Source of the DNA: DAOSVX01 sp964440405
GTDB lineage: Bacteria > Bacillota_I > Bacilli_A > RF39 > UBA660
Reading direction: 5' to 3'
DNA length: 21,624 nt
NCBI GenBank assembly: GCA_964440405.1
Contig: CAYTSB010000011.1
Location: 1-21,624 of the forward strand
In this document: positions 7,902-14,790 of the stretch, piece after piece
How the letters are laid out: each line of letters begins with the position of its first letter
Numbering within the stretch: position 1 is the stretch's first letter
Made by a program: the position numbers and the translations under genes
The notes under the pieces: generated by a model
What the model was told of the DNA's origin: nothing
Databases searched by the model: none
Seen by the model: the letters and a program-made list of their open reading frames with translations, nothing else

Positions 7902-7929
7902 ATTATAAGCCTTTTATTTTATATTTCAA
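7902..7929 (-). promoter_or_regulatory. Promoter of the 220-residue unknown gene
   Basis: TTGAAA (7929-7924), a 16-base spacer and TATAAT (7907-7902) on the minus strand. The -35 box lies in the last codons of dtd. The predicted start near 7895 leaves a leader of about 20 bases containing the TAGGAGG ribosome binding site. Confidence 0.7.
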
Positions 7930-8353
7930 GTATTATTGTAACAGGACCATCGTTAATAATATTGACTTCCATTTCAGCATGGAAAATACCAGTTGCAATT
8001 TTTATTTTTTCTTTTAGCTTTTGATTAAATAAATCATATAAAATAGTGGCTTCATCTTTATTAAGGGAATCAACATAAGAAGGACGATTACCTTTTTTGG
8101 TATCAGCATATAAAGTAAACTGTGAAATAGACAAGATTTCACCATTTACATCTAGGACACTTTTATTCATAATGCCATTTTCATCATCAAAGATTCTCAA
8201 GTTAATTATTTTATTAATCATATAATCAATTTCTTTTACGGTATCGGTTTGGGTAAAACCAACAAAGATAACTAAACCATGATTAATCTTTCCAACTATA
8301 TTATTATCTACTTTAACACTACTATTTTTACTTCTTTGAACTAATACTTTCAT
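7919..8353 (-). CDS. dtd: D-aminoacyl-tRNA deacylase
   Basis: This enzyme hydrolyses D-amino acids (and Gly from tRNA-Ala) mischarged onto tRNA, acting as chiral proofreader. The 144 residues match the family. Both cross-subunit active-site motifs are present: SQFTLYAD in the middle (family SQxTL) and NDGPVTI near the C-terminus (family GxP with its cis Gly-Pro). The start MKVLVQRS fits typical starts of the family. The ATG overlaps the relA stop by 4 bp (ATGA) and has an AAAGGAT ribosome binding site in the end of relA, so the two are coupled, as in B. subtilis relA-dtd. Secure. Confidence 0.96.
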   Translation of the reverse strand: MKVLVQRSKNSSVKVDNNIVGKINHGLVIFVGFTQTDTVKEIDYMINKIINLRIFDDENGIMNKSVLDVNGEILSISQFTLYADTKKGNRPSYVDSLNKDEATILYDLFNQKLKEKIKIATGIFHAEMEVNIINDGPVTIILEI

Positions 8354-10494
8354 TTATGAATCCTTTCTACATTTTTAACATAATTAAGGCTAGATAAATC
8401 ATTCATATAATTATCTAAGTCTGTAACTGTTTTGATTTTAACATTTAAAATATAATTAATTCCTTTATCCGTATTTTTTTTATCAATTTTTTCAATAAAT
8501 AGTTCTTTTTGATTGGTTTTAGATACAATTTCCATCAAATGATCATCGTCAGAATTAGTTGCAATAATTAAATCAGTATAGTAGAAGTTATCATTATTAT
8601 CATTCCAAGAGACATCAATTAATCTGTCTTTATTAGTACCAATATTACAACAATTTTGATGATGAATACATACCCCTTTATCTTTAGTAATATAACCAAC
8701 AATTGGATCTCCTTTAACCGGTTTACAACACTTGGTTAAAGTAACTTTAATATCATTACATGAGCTGACAACAATGTCATTATTATAATTCCTTTGTTTG
8801 AGTGAAGTTCTTTTATTAATTAAAGCTTCTAAATTAATATCTTTATTATCCGGATTCAAATCAATAATATAACCCGGTAGATATCTTAAAGAACCAATAG
8901 CGAGATATAATTCTTCTAAATCATCTATTTTTAAATATTTAAAAATCTTTTTTAAATTATCATCATTAATAATATCACTAACTATTAAATGCCTTTTTTT
9001 AATTTCTTTTTCTAATAAATATTTTCCTTTTTCTATATATATAGAGCGATCCTGTTTACTGAAGTAAGCTTTAATTTTATTTTTGGCTTGAGTAGTTTTA
9101 ACAATCTTTAACCACTCAATATTAGGCTTAGCATTATTAGAAGTTTTAATTTTAACAATATCATTGTCATGAAGTTCATAACTTAAAGGAACAATCGCAT
9201 CATTAACAATAGCCCCAACCATTTTATCACCAATATCAGAATGAATTCGATATGCAAAATCAATTGGTGATGCATTTTTAGGAAGTTCTAAAACATCCCC
9301 TTTAGGAGTAAAAACATAAATTAAGTCATTAATAAATTCTCTACTGATATTTTCTTCAAATTCCTGATCATTTAAATTATCACTATTAGTTTCAATTGCA
9401 TTACGAAATAGCTCAAGTTTTTGTTCCATAATATTTTGAATTTTCCTAGTACCAACTTCTTTATATGACCAATGAGAGGCAATTCCTTTTTCAGCAATTT
9501 CATCCATTTCTTTAGTACGGAGTTGAATTTCAAATAAATAGCCATCGATTCCAAAAACTGTTGTATGAAGACTTTGATACATATTTTCCTTAGGCATTGC
9601 AATATAATCTTTAAATCTTTTAGGAATTGGACGATATTTAGCATGAATAAGTCCTACTGCTAAATAACAATCACTATCTTTAGGTAAGATTATTCGCATT
9701 GCTAAAATATCATAAATTTCATTAAATTTACGGCCTTTACTTAACTTATCATAAATACTATTAATACTTTTTACTCGAGCTTTTATTTCAAGTTTTAAAC
9801 CAGATTCTTTTAGTATGTTAGAGATACTCTCTTTCATTTCACATAAAATAGTATTTAATTCTTCTTTAGTATTATTTAATTCTTCTAAAATGTCATTATA
9901 AACATCTGGTTTTAAATATTTTAAACATAAATCTTCCAATTCACTTTTAATTTTATTAATACCTAAACGATGGGCTATAGGAATTAATACTTTTTGAGTC
10001 TCATTTGCTTTTTGTTTCTGTTCTTTTGGAGAAAGGGCCCAGAGAGTTCTCATGTTGTGTAAACGGTCAGCCAGTTTAATAAACAATACTCTGACATCCT
10101 CCGATAATCCAACTAGAATTTTCCTAAAGTAAATACTTCCGGAATCAGAATCATCATTAAGTTCCAATTTATTAATTTTAGAAATTGATGCCACAATATT
10201 AGCTACCTGTTCACCGAAAGCATCTTTTATTTCTTCATAAGTAGCAGTGCCATGATTAATACATTCGTGCAATAAACCGCCTTTAATAGTTAATACATCA
10301 ACATTTAAATCAGCCAGAATATAAGCCACATTTAAAGGGTGAAGAATATAATCTTCACCACTTTTTCTTTTTTTATTTTCATGGTGGGCCATTGCAAACA
10401 GGTAAACCTCATTAATTTCATCTAATTCTTTTTTGTTTTCAATGAGATTATTTACCTTATCTAAAACATCTTCAATTGTAATTTCTTCGTACAT
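8350..10494 (-). CDS. relA: RelA/SpoT-family (p)ppGpp synthetase with degenerate HD hydrolase
   Basis: A long Rel protein of 714 residues that makes the stringent-response alarmone (p)ppGpp from ATP and GDP/GTP, sensing uncharged tRNA on the ribosome. Domains in order: HD hydrolase (about 35-150), synthetase (about 235-340, with RFKDYIAMPK at 293-302 and EIQLRT at 322-327), TGS (about 393-455), a Cys-rich zinc-finger region (KCCKPVKGDP to HHQNCC) and a C-terminal ACT domain. The synthetase carries the RxKD motif of bifunctional Rel. In the HD domain His52, His76 and Asp143 remain, but the usual HDxxED reads H-E-C-I-N-H: Asp78 is Glu and Glu81-Asp82 are Asn-His (Streptococcus Rel numbering). 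Hydrolysis is probably lost. I choose the ATG at 10494 because AAAGGTG precedes it by nine bases; the GTG at 10506 is part of that site. It lies 15 bp after comN and is coupled to dtd. Confidence 0.95.
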   Translation of the reverse strand: MYEEITIEDVLDKVNNLIENKKELDEINEVYLFAMAHHENKKRKSGEDYILHPLNVAYILADLNVDVLTIKGGLLHECINHGTATYEEIKDAFGEQVANIVASISKINKLELNDDSDSGSIYFRKILVGLSEDVRVLFIKLADRLHNMRTLWALSPKEQKQKANETQKVLIPIAHRLGINKIKSELEDLCLKYLKPDVYNDILEELNNTKEELNTILCEMKESISNILKESGLKLEIKARVKSINSIYDKLSKGRKFNEIYDILAMRIILPKDSDCYLAVGLIHAKYRPIPKRFKDYIAMPKENMYQSLHTTVFGIDGYLFEIQLRTKEMDEIAEKGIASHWSYKEVGTRKIQNIMEQKLELFRNAIETNSDNLNDQEFEENISREFINDLIYVFTPKGDVLELPKNASPIDFAYRIHSDIGDKMVGAIVNDAIVPLSYELHDNDIVKIKTSNNAKPNIEWLKIVKTTQAKNKIKAYFSKQDRSIYIEKGKYLLEKEIKKRHLIVSDIINDDNLKKIFKYLKIDDLEELYLAIGSLRYLPGYIIDLNPDNKDINLEALINKRTSLKQRNYNNDIVVSSCNDIKVTLTKCCKPVKGDPIVGYITKDKGVCIHHQNCCNIGTNKDRLIDVSWNDNNDNFYYTDLIIATNSDDDHLMEIVSKTNQKELFIEKIDKKNTDKGINYILNVKIKTVTDLDNYMNDLSSLNYVKNVERIHK

Positions 10495-10509
10495 TTTAAT
10501 TCTCACCTT

Positions 10510-10797
10510 TTATAATAGATTGTTATCATCAATGATAATTTCTCTTTTGATTTTTTTCATTTTGTCTTTAACATATTCATCTAATAGATATTCATCAACA
10601 TTTAAAATATCACTTACCATATCGGCTAGAGTTAAATTAGATGATGCGTTCCATTTTTTTTCTTTTAAATAATTCCAAATGTCTTCTTCTTTAAGATAGG
10701 AAATGTTTAATCTTTTTATTTCACTCTTACGACACTTTAATGCCGGCAACAAACGATTATATAGCTCAGTTAGTGAGGTAAATTTAATATCATTCAT
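10510..10797 (-). CDS. comN: ComN-like post-transcriptional regulator family protein
   Basis: A 95-residue acidic and basic helical protein resembling the ComN/YrzD family (Pfam Post_transc_reg), which in B. subtilis acts on comE mRNA with DivIVA-linked localisation. Family-like features are the N-terminal helix ELYNRLLPALKCRKSEI, the block EEDIWNYLKEKKW and LADMVSDILNV. Position supports it: in B. subtilis comN lies beside spoVB and upstream of secDF-recJ-apt-relA; here it is between the spoVB-like gene and relA. The ATG has a strong AAAGGAGTG ribosome binding site. It is probably the first gene of comN-relA-dtd. The homology call is from memory of the family pattern; a conserved role is inference, since no competence genes are in view. 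Confidence 0.72.
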   Translation of the reverse strand: MNDIKFTSLTELYNRLLPALKCRKSEIKRLNISYLKEEDIWNYLKEKKWNASSNLTLADMVSDILNVDEYLLDEYVKDKMKKIKREIIIDDNNLL

Positions 10798-10844
10798 TTT
10801 TATTTCACTCCTTTAATAAATAAGCAATAATTTCATACATTTAT

Positions 10845-10850
10845 ATTATA
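10845..10850 (-). promoter_or_regulatory. Possible -10 box for comN-relA-dtd in the divergent region
   Basis: TATAAT (10850-10845, minus strand) lies in the 86-base AT-rich gap between the divergent comN-like and spoVB-like genes, and would start transcription near 10838. The hexamer 17 bases upstream (TTTTAT) is a poor -35. A promoter for the plus-strand gene must also lie here, but none of its candidates is convincing. Confidence 0.4.
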
Positions 10851-10883
10851 TAACAAATATTTATTTTATAAAAGGATGAAATT

Positions 10884-12176
10884 ATGAAAACAAATAAATT
10901 TATCAAAAGTACAATTATTTTAATCATTGGTGGCCTTATTACTAAAATGTTAGGTTTTATTATTAGAATCATTTATACCAGAATAATTGGCGAGCAAGGA
11001 ATTAGTTTATATATGTTGGTAATACCTTCGTATTCATTATTTGTAACAATCGCTCAATTGGGGTTACCAATTGCTATTTCTAAATTAGTGGCTGAAGCAA
11101 ACAAACGCGGTAAAAAGATTGTTTTATCAGCACTACCAATTATGATTATCATTAATATTTTATTAATTGCAGTTATATTTGTGACAGCCCCTTTTATTGC
11201 TACCAAACTCTTGCATGAGCCGAATACAAAATATCTATTAATGGCAATGAGTTTAGTCTTACCATTTATCAGTTTATCCAGCTTGTTAAGGGGATATTTT
11301 TTTGGCAAACAAAAAATGCTTCCGCACACTATTTCCAATATTGTTGAAGATATAGCTAAAATAGGTTTAATTCTTTTAATTATTCCTAAGCTAATGCAAA
11401 TTAATATTAATGTGGCGGTTATTGGTTTAATCTTACTAAGTATTGTTACCGAGACAATTTCTATTATTGTTTTTTTAATCTTTTTACCTAGAAAAATTAA
11501 AATAAATATTGAGGATATTAAGCCGGATATTAATACCATGAAAGATATCTTTAAAATCAGTATTCCTTCAGTATCAAGCAGGTTTATCGGCAATATCGGT
11601 TATTTTTTTGAGCCAATTATTCTAACTAGTATTTTATTATTAATTGGTTATTCCAAAGACTTTGTTATTTTAGAATATGGAATTTATAATGCTTATGTAA
11701 TTCCCACCTTATTAATTCCGGCATTTTTTATTAATGCTATTAGTCAGGCATTAATTCCCGAAGTCAGTAAATATAATAGTGTTGACAATCATTTAATGGT
11801 TCAAAGAAGGTTTAAACAAGCAATTATAATATCTTTGCTGCTAGGAATTAGTATTAATATTCTAATGTTTATTTTTGGCCCTTTAATCTTAAATATTATT
11901 TATCATACAACTTCTGGTATTAATTATTTAAGAATTCTTTTACCATTTTTTATTTTTTTCTATTTGGAAGGGCCAATAGTCAGTATGCTTCATGCTTTGG
12001 GTGAAACTAAAAAAAGCATGCAAATTACTCTTCTCGGAGTAATTGTCAAACTGTTAATTATTACTATTTCATCTTTATTCCATATTGGAATTTACAGTTT
12101 AGTTATTGCTGAGATTATTAATATATTTTTAGTAGTTACTTTAAATTACCTTGTAGTTAGAAAAACTATTTATTAA
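10884..12176 (+). CDS. SpoVB/MurJ-like polysaccharide (lipid-linked) flippase
   Basis: A multidrug/oligosaccharidyl-lipid/polysaccharide (MOP) superfamily transporter with about a dozen hydrophobic segments across 430 residues, located in the cytoplasmic membrane. The N-terminus (GGLITKMLGFIIRIIYTRII, then GLYMLVIP-like GISLYMLVIPSY and QLGLPIAISKLVAEA) is characteristic of the SpoVB group. RGYFFGKQKMLP is a family-like cytoplasmic loop. It probably flips a lipid-linked cell-wall precursor. SpoVB proteins are usually longer (around 500 residues); this one appears shortened at the C-terminal end, with 12 or fewer segments. The ATG has AAAGGATG upstream. It ends tail-to-tail with the DUF421 gene, overlapping by 11 bases. 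Synteny with B. subtilis spoVB supports the group; a role in sporulation cannot be inferred from sequence. Confidence 0.88.
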   Translation: MKTNKFIKSTIILIIGGLITKMLGFIIRIIYTRIIGEQGISLYMLVIPSYSLFVTIAQLGLPIAISKLVAEANKRGKKIVLSALPIMIIINILLIAVIFVTAPFIATKLLHEPNTKYLLMAMSLVLPFISLSSLLRGYFFGKQKMLPHTISNIVEDIAKIGLILLIIPKLMQININVAVIGLILLSIVTETISIIVFLIFLPRKIKINIEDIKPDINTMKDIFKISIPSVSSRFIGNIGYFFEPIILTSILLLIGYSKDFVILEYGIYNAYVIPTLLIPAFFINAISQALIPEVSKYNSVDNHLMVQRRFKQAIIISLLLGISINILMFIFGPLILNIIYHTTSGINYLRILLPFFIFFYLEGPIVSMLHALGETKKSMQITLLGVIVKLLIITISSLFHIGIYSLVIAEIINIFLVVTLNYLVVRKTIY

Positions 12177-12819
12177 TCAGGTCCTTCTTTTTAATAACAT
12201 AAATTTTTCTACCTTGATAAAAGGCATAAAAGACATTTTCAATTAAAACATTTAAATCATTCATTTCGCTTATCAGCCAGGCCTTGGTTTTATATATATG
12301 TTTTAAGGCTTTTTCCTGAATTATTCCATCAATTATAAGTGGCAATGGATAATTAGTCTTAATTTTAAATAAATTATATTTAAAGATTGATAATTTACCA
12401 TTGGTTTCAAGAAGTGCATATTCAACTTCTGCTATTGATCTAACTTCCTTTTGTCTTAAATGGAGTAATAAATCATCTAAAGTATATCTTTGACGAAGCA
12501 TTTCTTTATAATTTATTTTACCATTGCAAATAATAACTGATGGTTTACCATCAAAAAGATCTCTGAATTTACGATTTTTTAAAGCCACTCTAGCTAAAAT
12601 AATTTCAACTACAACTAGAATAATAATTGGAATAATAGTATAAATAATTGAATCTTCCAGATTTTCAATACTAATTGCCACTAATTCAGCAATTAAAATA
12701 GAGACAATTAAATCTACAATACCTAATTGGCCGACTTCTCTTTTACCCATAATCCGATAACTGACGACAATAAAAAAGTAAAAAAACATTGTTCTGAATA
12801 TTACTTGTAATAATTCCAC
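12166..12819 (-). CDS. DUF421 (YetF/YrbG-like) membrane protein
   Basis: 217 residues with three N-terminal transmembrane segments (about 7-24, 33-50 and 58-78), then a soluble domain. The diagnostic YetF-family stretches are YRIMGKREVGQLGIVDLIVS, the FDGKPSVIICNGKI segment and the L-R-Q-K-x-V-R-S region. These proteins are cytoplasmic-membrane proteins of poorly defined role; B. subtilis has several, and YrbG sits in this same place beside spoVB. The start is a GTG (12819-12817) with a GGTGAT ribosome binding site five bases upstream. It is divergent from the YrzE-like gene and converges on the SpoVB-like gene. Family secure, function unknown. Confidence 0.9.
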   Translation of the reverse strand: MELLQVIFRTMFFYFFIVVSYRIMGKREVGQLGIVDLIVSILIAELVAISIENLEDSIIYTIIPIIILVVVEIILARVALKNRKFRDLFDGKPSVIICNGKINYKEMLRQRYTLDDLLLHLRQKEVRSIAEVEYALLETNGKLSIFKYNLFKIKTNYPLPLIIDGIIQEKALKHIYKTKAWLISEMNDLNVLIENVFYAFYQGRKIYVIKKKDLINK

Positions 12820-12888
12820 AGTATCACCAGTATTATTATGTTCTAATCATATAAAATTTAATCACTCATATTATTTATTAGGTGATTT

Positions 12889-13260
12889 ATGAATAAATTA
12901 TTAAAATATTTAAAAAAATCAGGGATATTTATCTTATCTCTAATTATAATGTCTTTATTAGTTAGTTTAATTTATTTAATTGGTTTCATTAATTCTAGAA
13001 TTGTAACAATTTTCAATATCATTGGAATAATTATAGTTACTTTCTATTTATCTTATAAAAACGGCCAGATGGCTAATAAGAAAGGCTACTTCGCTGGTAT
13101 TAAAGTAGGAGTTACTAATATTTTAATCTTATTTTTAATTAATTTAATCTTTTTTCATCTCAAAATTAATTTTAGCACCATAGTTTATTATTTAATTATC
13201 TTGTTTGTCAGCACTTTAGGAGGAATGATTGGGATAACTAAAACTAATCAACAAGAGTAA
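12889..13260 (+). CDS. TIGR04086-family (YrzE-like) membrane protein
   Basis: A 123-residue integral membrane protein with four hydrophobic segments (about 12-32, 38-56, 72-89 and 96-117). The short cytoplasmic loop KNGQMANKKGYFAGIKVG and the terminal STLGGMIGI fit the TIGR04086/YrzE family, which has a Gly-rich third segment and a GGxxG end. In B. subtilis yrzE lies between yajC and yrbG, the same neighbourhood as here. The ATG has an AGGTGAT ribosome binding site. It is one of only two plus-strand genes. Its stop overlaps the converging pseudopilin-like gene by 17 bases, and its terminator lies within that gene. Function unknown. Confidence 0.78.
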   Translation: MNKLLKYLKKSGIFILSLIIMSLLVSLIYLIGFINSRIVTIFNIIGIIIVTFYLSYKNGQMANKKGYFAGIKVGVTNILILFLINLIFFHLKINFSTIVYYLIILFVSTLGGMIGITKTNQQE

Positions 13261-13555
13261 CGGTAATTTTTTCACCGTTTTTTTCAATATAGGAATTACT
13301 ATTAACATATTCTTTAGTATTAGGATTAACTAACTTGGATAAATATTCTAAATCATATAAGTCTTGTAAATAAATTTTATTATTAGTACATTTGCTTTCA
13401 TCCCAACATAATTTAGCTTTTAATGAAATTTTCTTTTTTAGAACTAAAAGATGATTGTTTTTTTTATCATCAACAACTTTTTTAACAGAAGGCACTAAAA
13501 TTAGAAAAAAAAGAATAATAACCGTAAATATAACCACTATTTTATTATTATTCAT
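13244..13555 (-). CDS. Small single-pass membrane protein, pseudopilin-like, in the yajC position
   Basis: 103 residues: a short polar N-terminus, one hydrophobic segment (about 5-24), a basic helix (VPSVKKVVDDKK) and a small extracellular domain with two Cys (LCWDESKCTN) and then YLQDLYDLEYLSKL, VNPNTKEYVN, SYIEK and a final strand. That order (membrane helix, long helix, dipeptide Cys loop, xxLxxLxYL, NPxT, short strands) resembles short type IV/II pseudopilins of gut Firmicutes, but the GFTLIE prepilin-peptidase site is missing. It is not a recognisable YajC although it occupies that place. I choose the ATG at 13555, with GGGAAG eight bases upstream. A GTG at 13564 overlapping the tgt stop is possible but has its Shine-Dalgarno too close. 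Function unproven. Confidence 0.7.
   Translation of the reverse strand: MNNNKIVVIFTVIILFFLILVPSVKKVVDDKKNNHLLVLKKKISLKAKLCWDESKCTNNKIYLQDLYDLEYLSKLVNPNTKEYVNSNSYIEKNGEKITVTLVD
13259..13284 (+). terminator. Intrinsic terminator of the YrzE-like gene, inside the opposing coding region
   Basis: On the plus strand AACGGT (13259-13264) pairs with ACCGTT (13274-13279) and a T7 run ends at 13284. It starts at the TAA stop of the YrzE-like gene and lies wholly inside the last codons of the minus-strand pseudopilin-like gene, encoding its NGEKITV stretch. There is no T-tract in the minus direction, so it should act on the plus strand only. Confidence 0.75.
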
Positions 13556-13560
13556 TTCTA

Positions 13561-14673
13561 TCACTTCCCATAATACTCTTTAATAAAATTATCTCTATAC
13601 TTAAGTATCGTATCATTTTTTATAGCATTTTGCAAATCTTTTACTAGGCGAGTTAGATATCTGATATTATGAATTGATAAAAGTCTAGCTCCCAAGGTTT
13701 CCTTTTCAATAATTAAATGTCTAATGTAGGCTTTGGTATAATTTTGACAGGCATAGCAGTCACAAACATCCTCAAGTTTAGTAAAATCTTCTTTGAATTT
13801 AGCGTTTCTAATATTATATTTTCCGTATTTAGTATAAAAATTTCCATGTCTTGCCAGTCTTGTCGGGCTTACACAATCAAATAAATCAACCCCTCTGATT
13901 ACTCCCTCAACTATATCAATTGGATCTCCTACACCCATTAAATACCTTGCTTTATCTTCAGGCAGATATTTAATACCATATTCAATCATTTGGTACATAA
14001 TAGCTTTAGGTTCACCAACACTGGTGCCACCAATGGCATAGCCATCAAAACCAATTTTAACCAGTTCCTTTGCTGATAATTCTCTTAAATCCTGATAATT
14101 ACCACCCTGCACTATTCCAAATAAACTTTGACGGGGATTATTAAATACAGCTTTTCCCCTTTTAGCCCAATCTAAGGTTCTATTCAGACTTTCTTCAATA
14201 TATTTTCTTTCAGCTGGATAAGCAACACATTCATCAAAACTCATTGCAATATCACTATCAAGTTTATTTTGAACAGCAATAGACACTTCAGGAGTAAGCA
14301 TAATAATATCGCCATTTAAATGATTTTTAAATTTTACTCCTTCATCAGTAATATCTTTCTTATTAGCTAAACTAAATACCTGAAATCCACCACTATCAGT
14401 TAAGATTGGCCCATTATAATTCATAAACTTATGAAGTCCGCCAGCTTTATCAATTAATTCTTCACCAGGTCTTACCCATAAATGATAAGTATTAGCCAGA
14501 ATAATACCTGAGCCAATTTCTTTTAATTCTTCAGGGGCCAAAGTTTTAACAGTTGCTTTAGTTCCAACTGGCATAAACATTGGAGTATCAAATTCACCAT
14601 AATTAGTTTTAATTTTACCCAAACGAGCTTTAGTATGCTTTTCAGTTTTTAATAAGGTGTATTTTACTTTCAT
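13561..14673 (-). CDS. tgt: tRNA-guanine transglycosylase
   Basis: Exchanges guanine-34 for preQ1 in tRNAs for Asp, Asn, His and Tyr, a step in queuosine synthesis. The 370-residue protein has the nucleophile and base-binding motifs DSGGFQVFSL, GIVQGG, YAIGGTSVGEP and DCVSPTRLARHG. It also has the zinc site CDCYACQNYTKAYIRH. The ATG at 14673-14671 is preferred: GGTGAAG precedes it by about six bases and the next residues (KVKYTLLKTE) match typical starts, whereas in-frame TTG and GTG codons upstream lie in the ribosome binding site. The stop overlaps the start region of the next gene. It has its own promoter, separate from queA, with a terminator between. No preQ1 riboswitch is seen. Secure. 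Confidence 0.97.
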   Translation of the reverse strand: MKVKYTLLKTEKHTKARLGKIKTNYGEFDTPMFMPVGTKATVKTLAPEELKEIGSGIILANTYHLWVRPGEELIDKAGGLHKFMNYNGPILTDSGGFQVFSLANKKDITDEGVKFKNHLNGDIIMLTPEVSIAVQNKLDSDIAMSFDECVAYPAERKYIEESLNRTLDWAKRGKAVFNNPRQSLFGIVQGGNYQDLRELSAKELVKIGFDGYAIGGTSVGEPKAIMYQMIEYGIKYLPEDKARYLMGVGDPIDIVEGVIRGVDLFDCVSPTRLARHGNFYTKYGKYNIRNAKFKEDFTKLEDVCDCYACQNYTKAYIRHLIIEKETLGARLLSIHNIRYLTRLVKDLQNAIKNDTILKYRDNFIKEYYGK

Positions 14674-14689
14674 TTTCTTCACCAATAAA

Positions 14690-14698
14690 AGTATATCA
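14690..14698 (-). promoter_or_regulatory. Extended -10 promoter of tgt
   Basis: TGATATACT (14698-14690) is an extended -10 element with no good -35 box. The predicted start near 14683 would place the Shine-Dalgarno at the very 5' end of the mRNA. Upstream, at 14709-14734, is an imperfect inverted repeat (GACTTAAAA with TTTTAAAGTC, one bulge) that could be an operator or only AT-rich chance. Confidence 0.5.
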
Positions 14699-14763
14699 CA
14701 GTTAGACTGACTTTAAAATTATTGTTTTTAAGTCATTCTAATATTTTATTAACTAAATGCATT

Positions 14764-14790
14764 AAAAAAATCAAACTTTTTAGAGTTTGA
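14764..14790 (-). terminator. Intrinsic terminator after the ATP-grasp gene
   Basis: On the minus strand TCAAAC (14790-14785) pairs with GTTTGA (14776-14771) around an 8-base loop, followed by T7 (14770-14764). The TAA stop of the ATP-grasp gene (14782-14780) lies in the loop. It separates the queA-ligase unit from tgt. Confidence 0.85.

Noticed and set aside
9372..9644. 90-codon minus-strand frame inside relA
   Set aside because: It is an out-of-frame shadow of the Rel synthetase domain with no ribosome binding site of note.
10495..10506. GTG start for relA four codons upstream
   Set aside because: The GTG is part of the AAAGGTG ribosome binding site that serves the ATG at 10494, and no site lies upstream of the GTG.
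10433..10672. 79-codon plus-strand frame across the comN-relA junction
   Set aside because: It is antisense to two supported genes, and its composition is explained by them.
11054..11593. 179-codon minus-strand open frame opposite the SpoVB-like gene
   Set aside because: It is antisense to a clear membrane transporter, has no family-like features, and its hydrophobic stretches mirror the AT-rich codons of the real gene.
12154..12168. Possible terminator TAGTT-AGAAA-AACTA between the SpoVB-like and DUF421 genes
   Set aside because: A five-pair A:T-rich stem with a broken T-tract is too weak to call.
14674..14763. preQ1 riboswitch upstream of tgt
   Set aside because: No preQ1-I or preQ1-II core was found; the predicted leader is only about ten bases, and the nearby inverted repeat lies upstream of the promoter.
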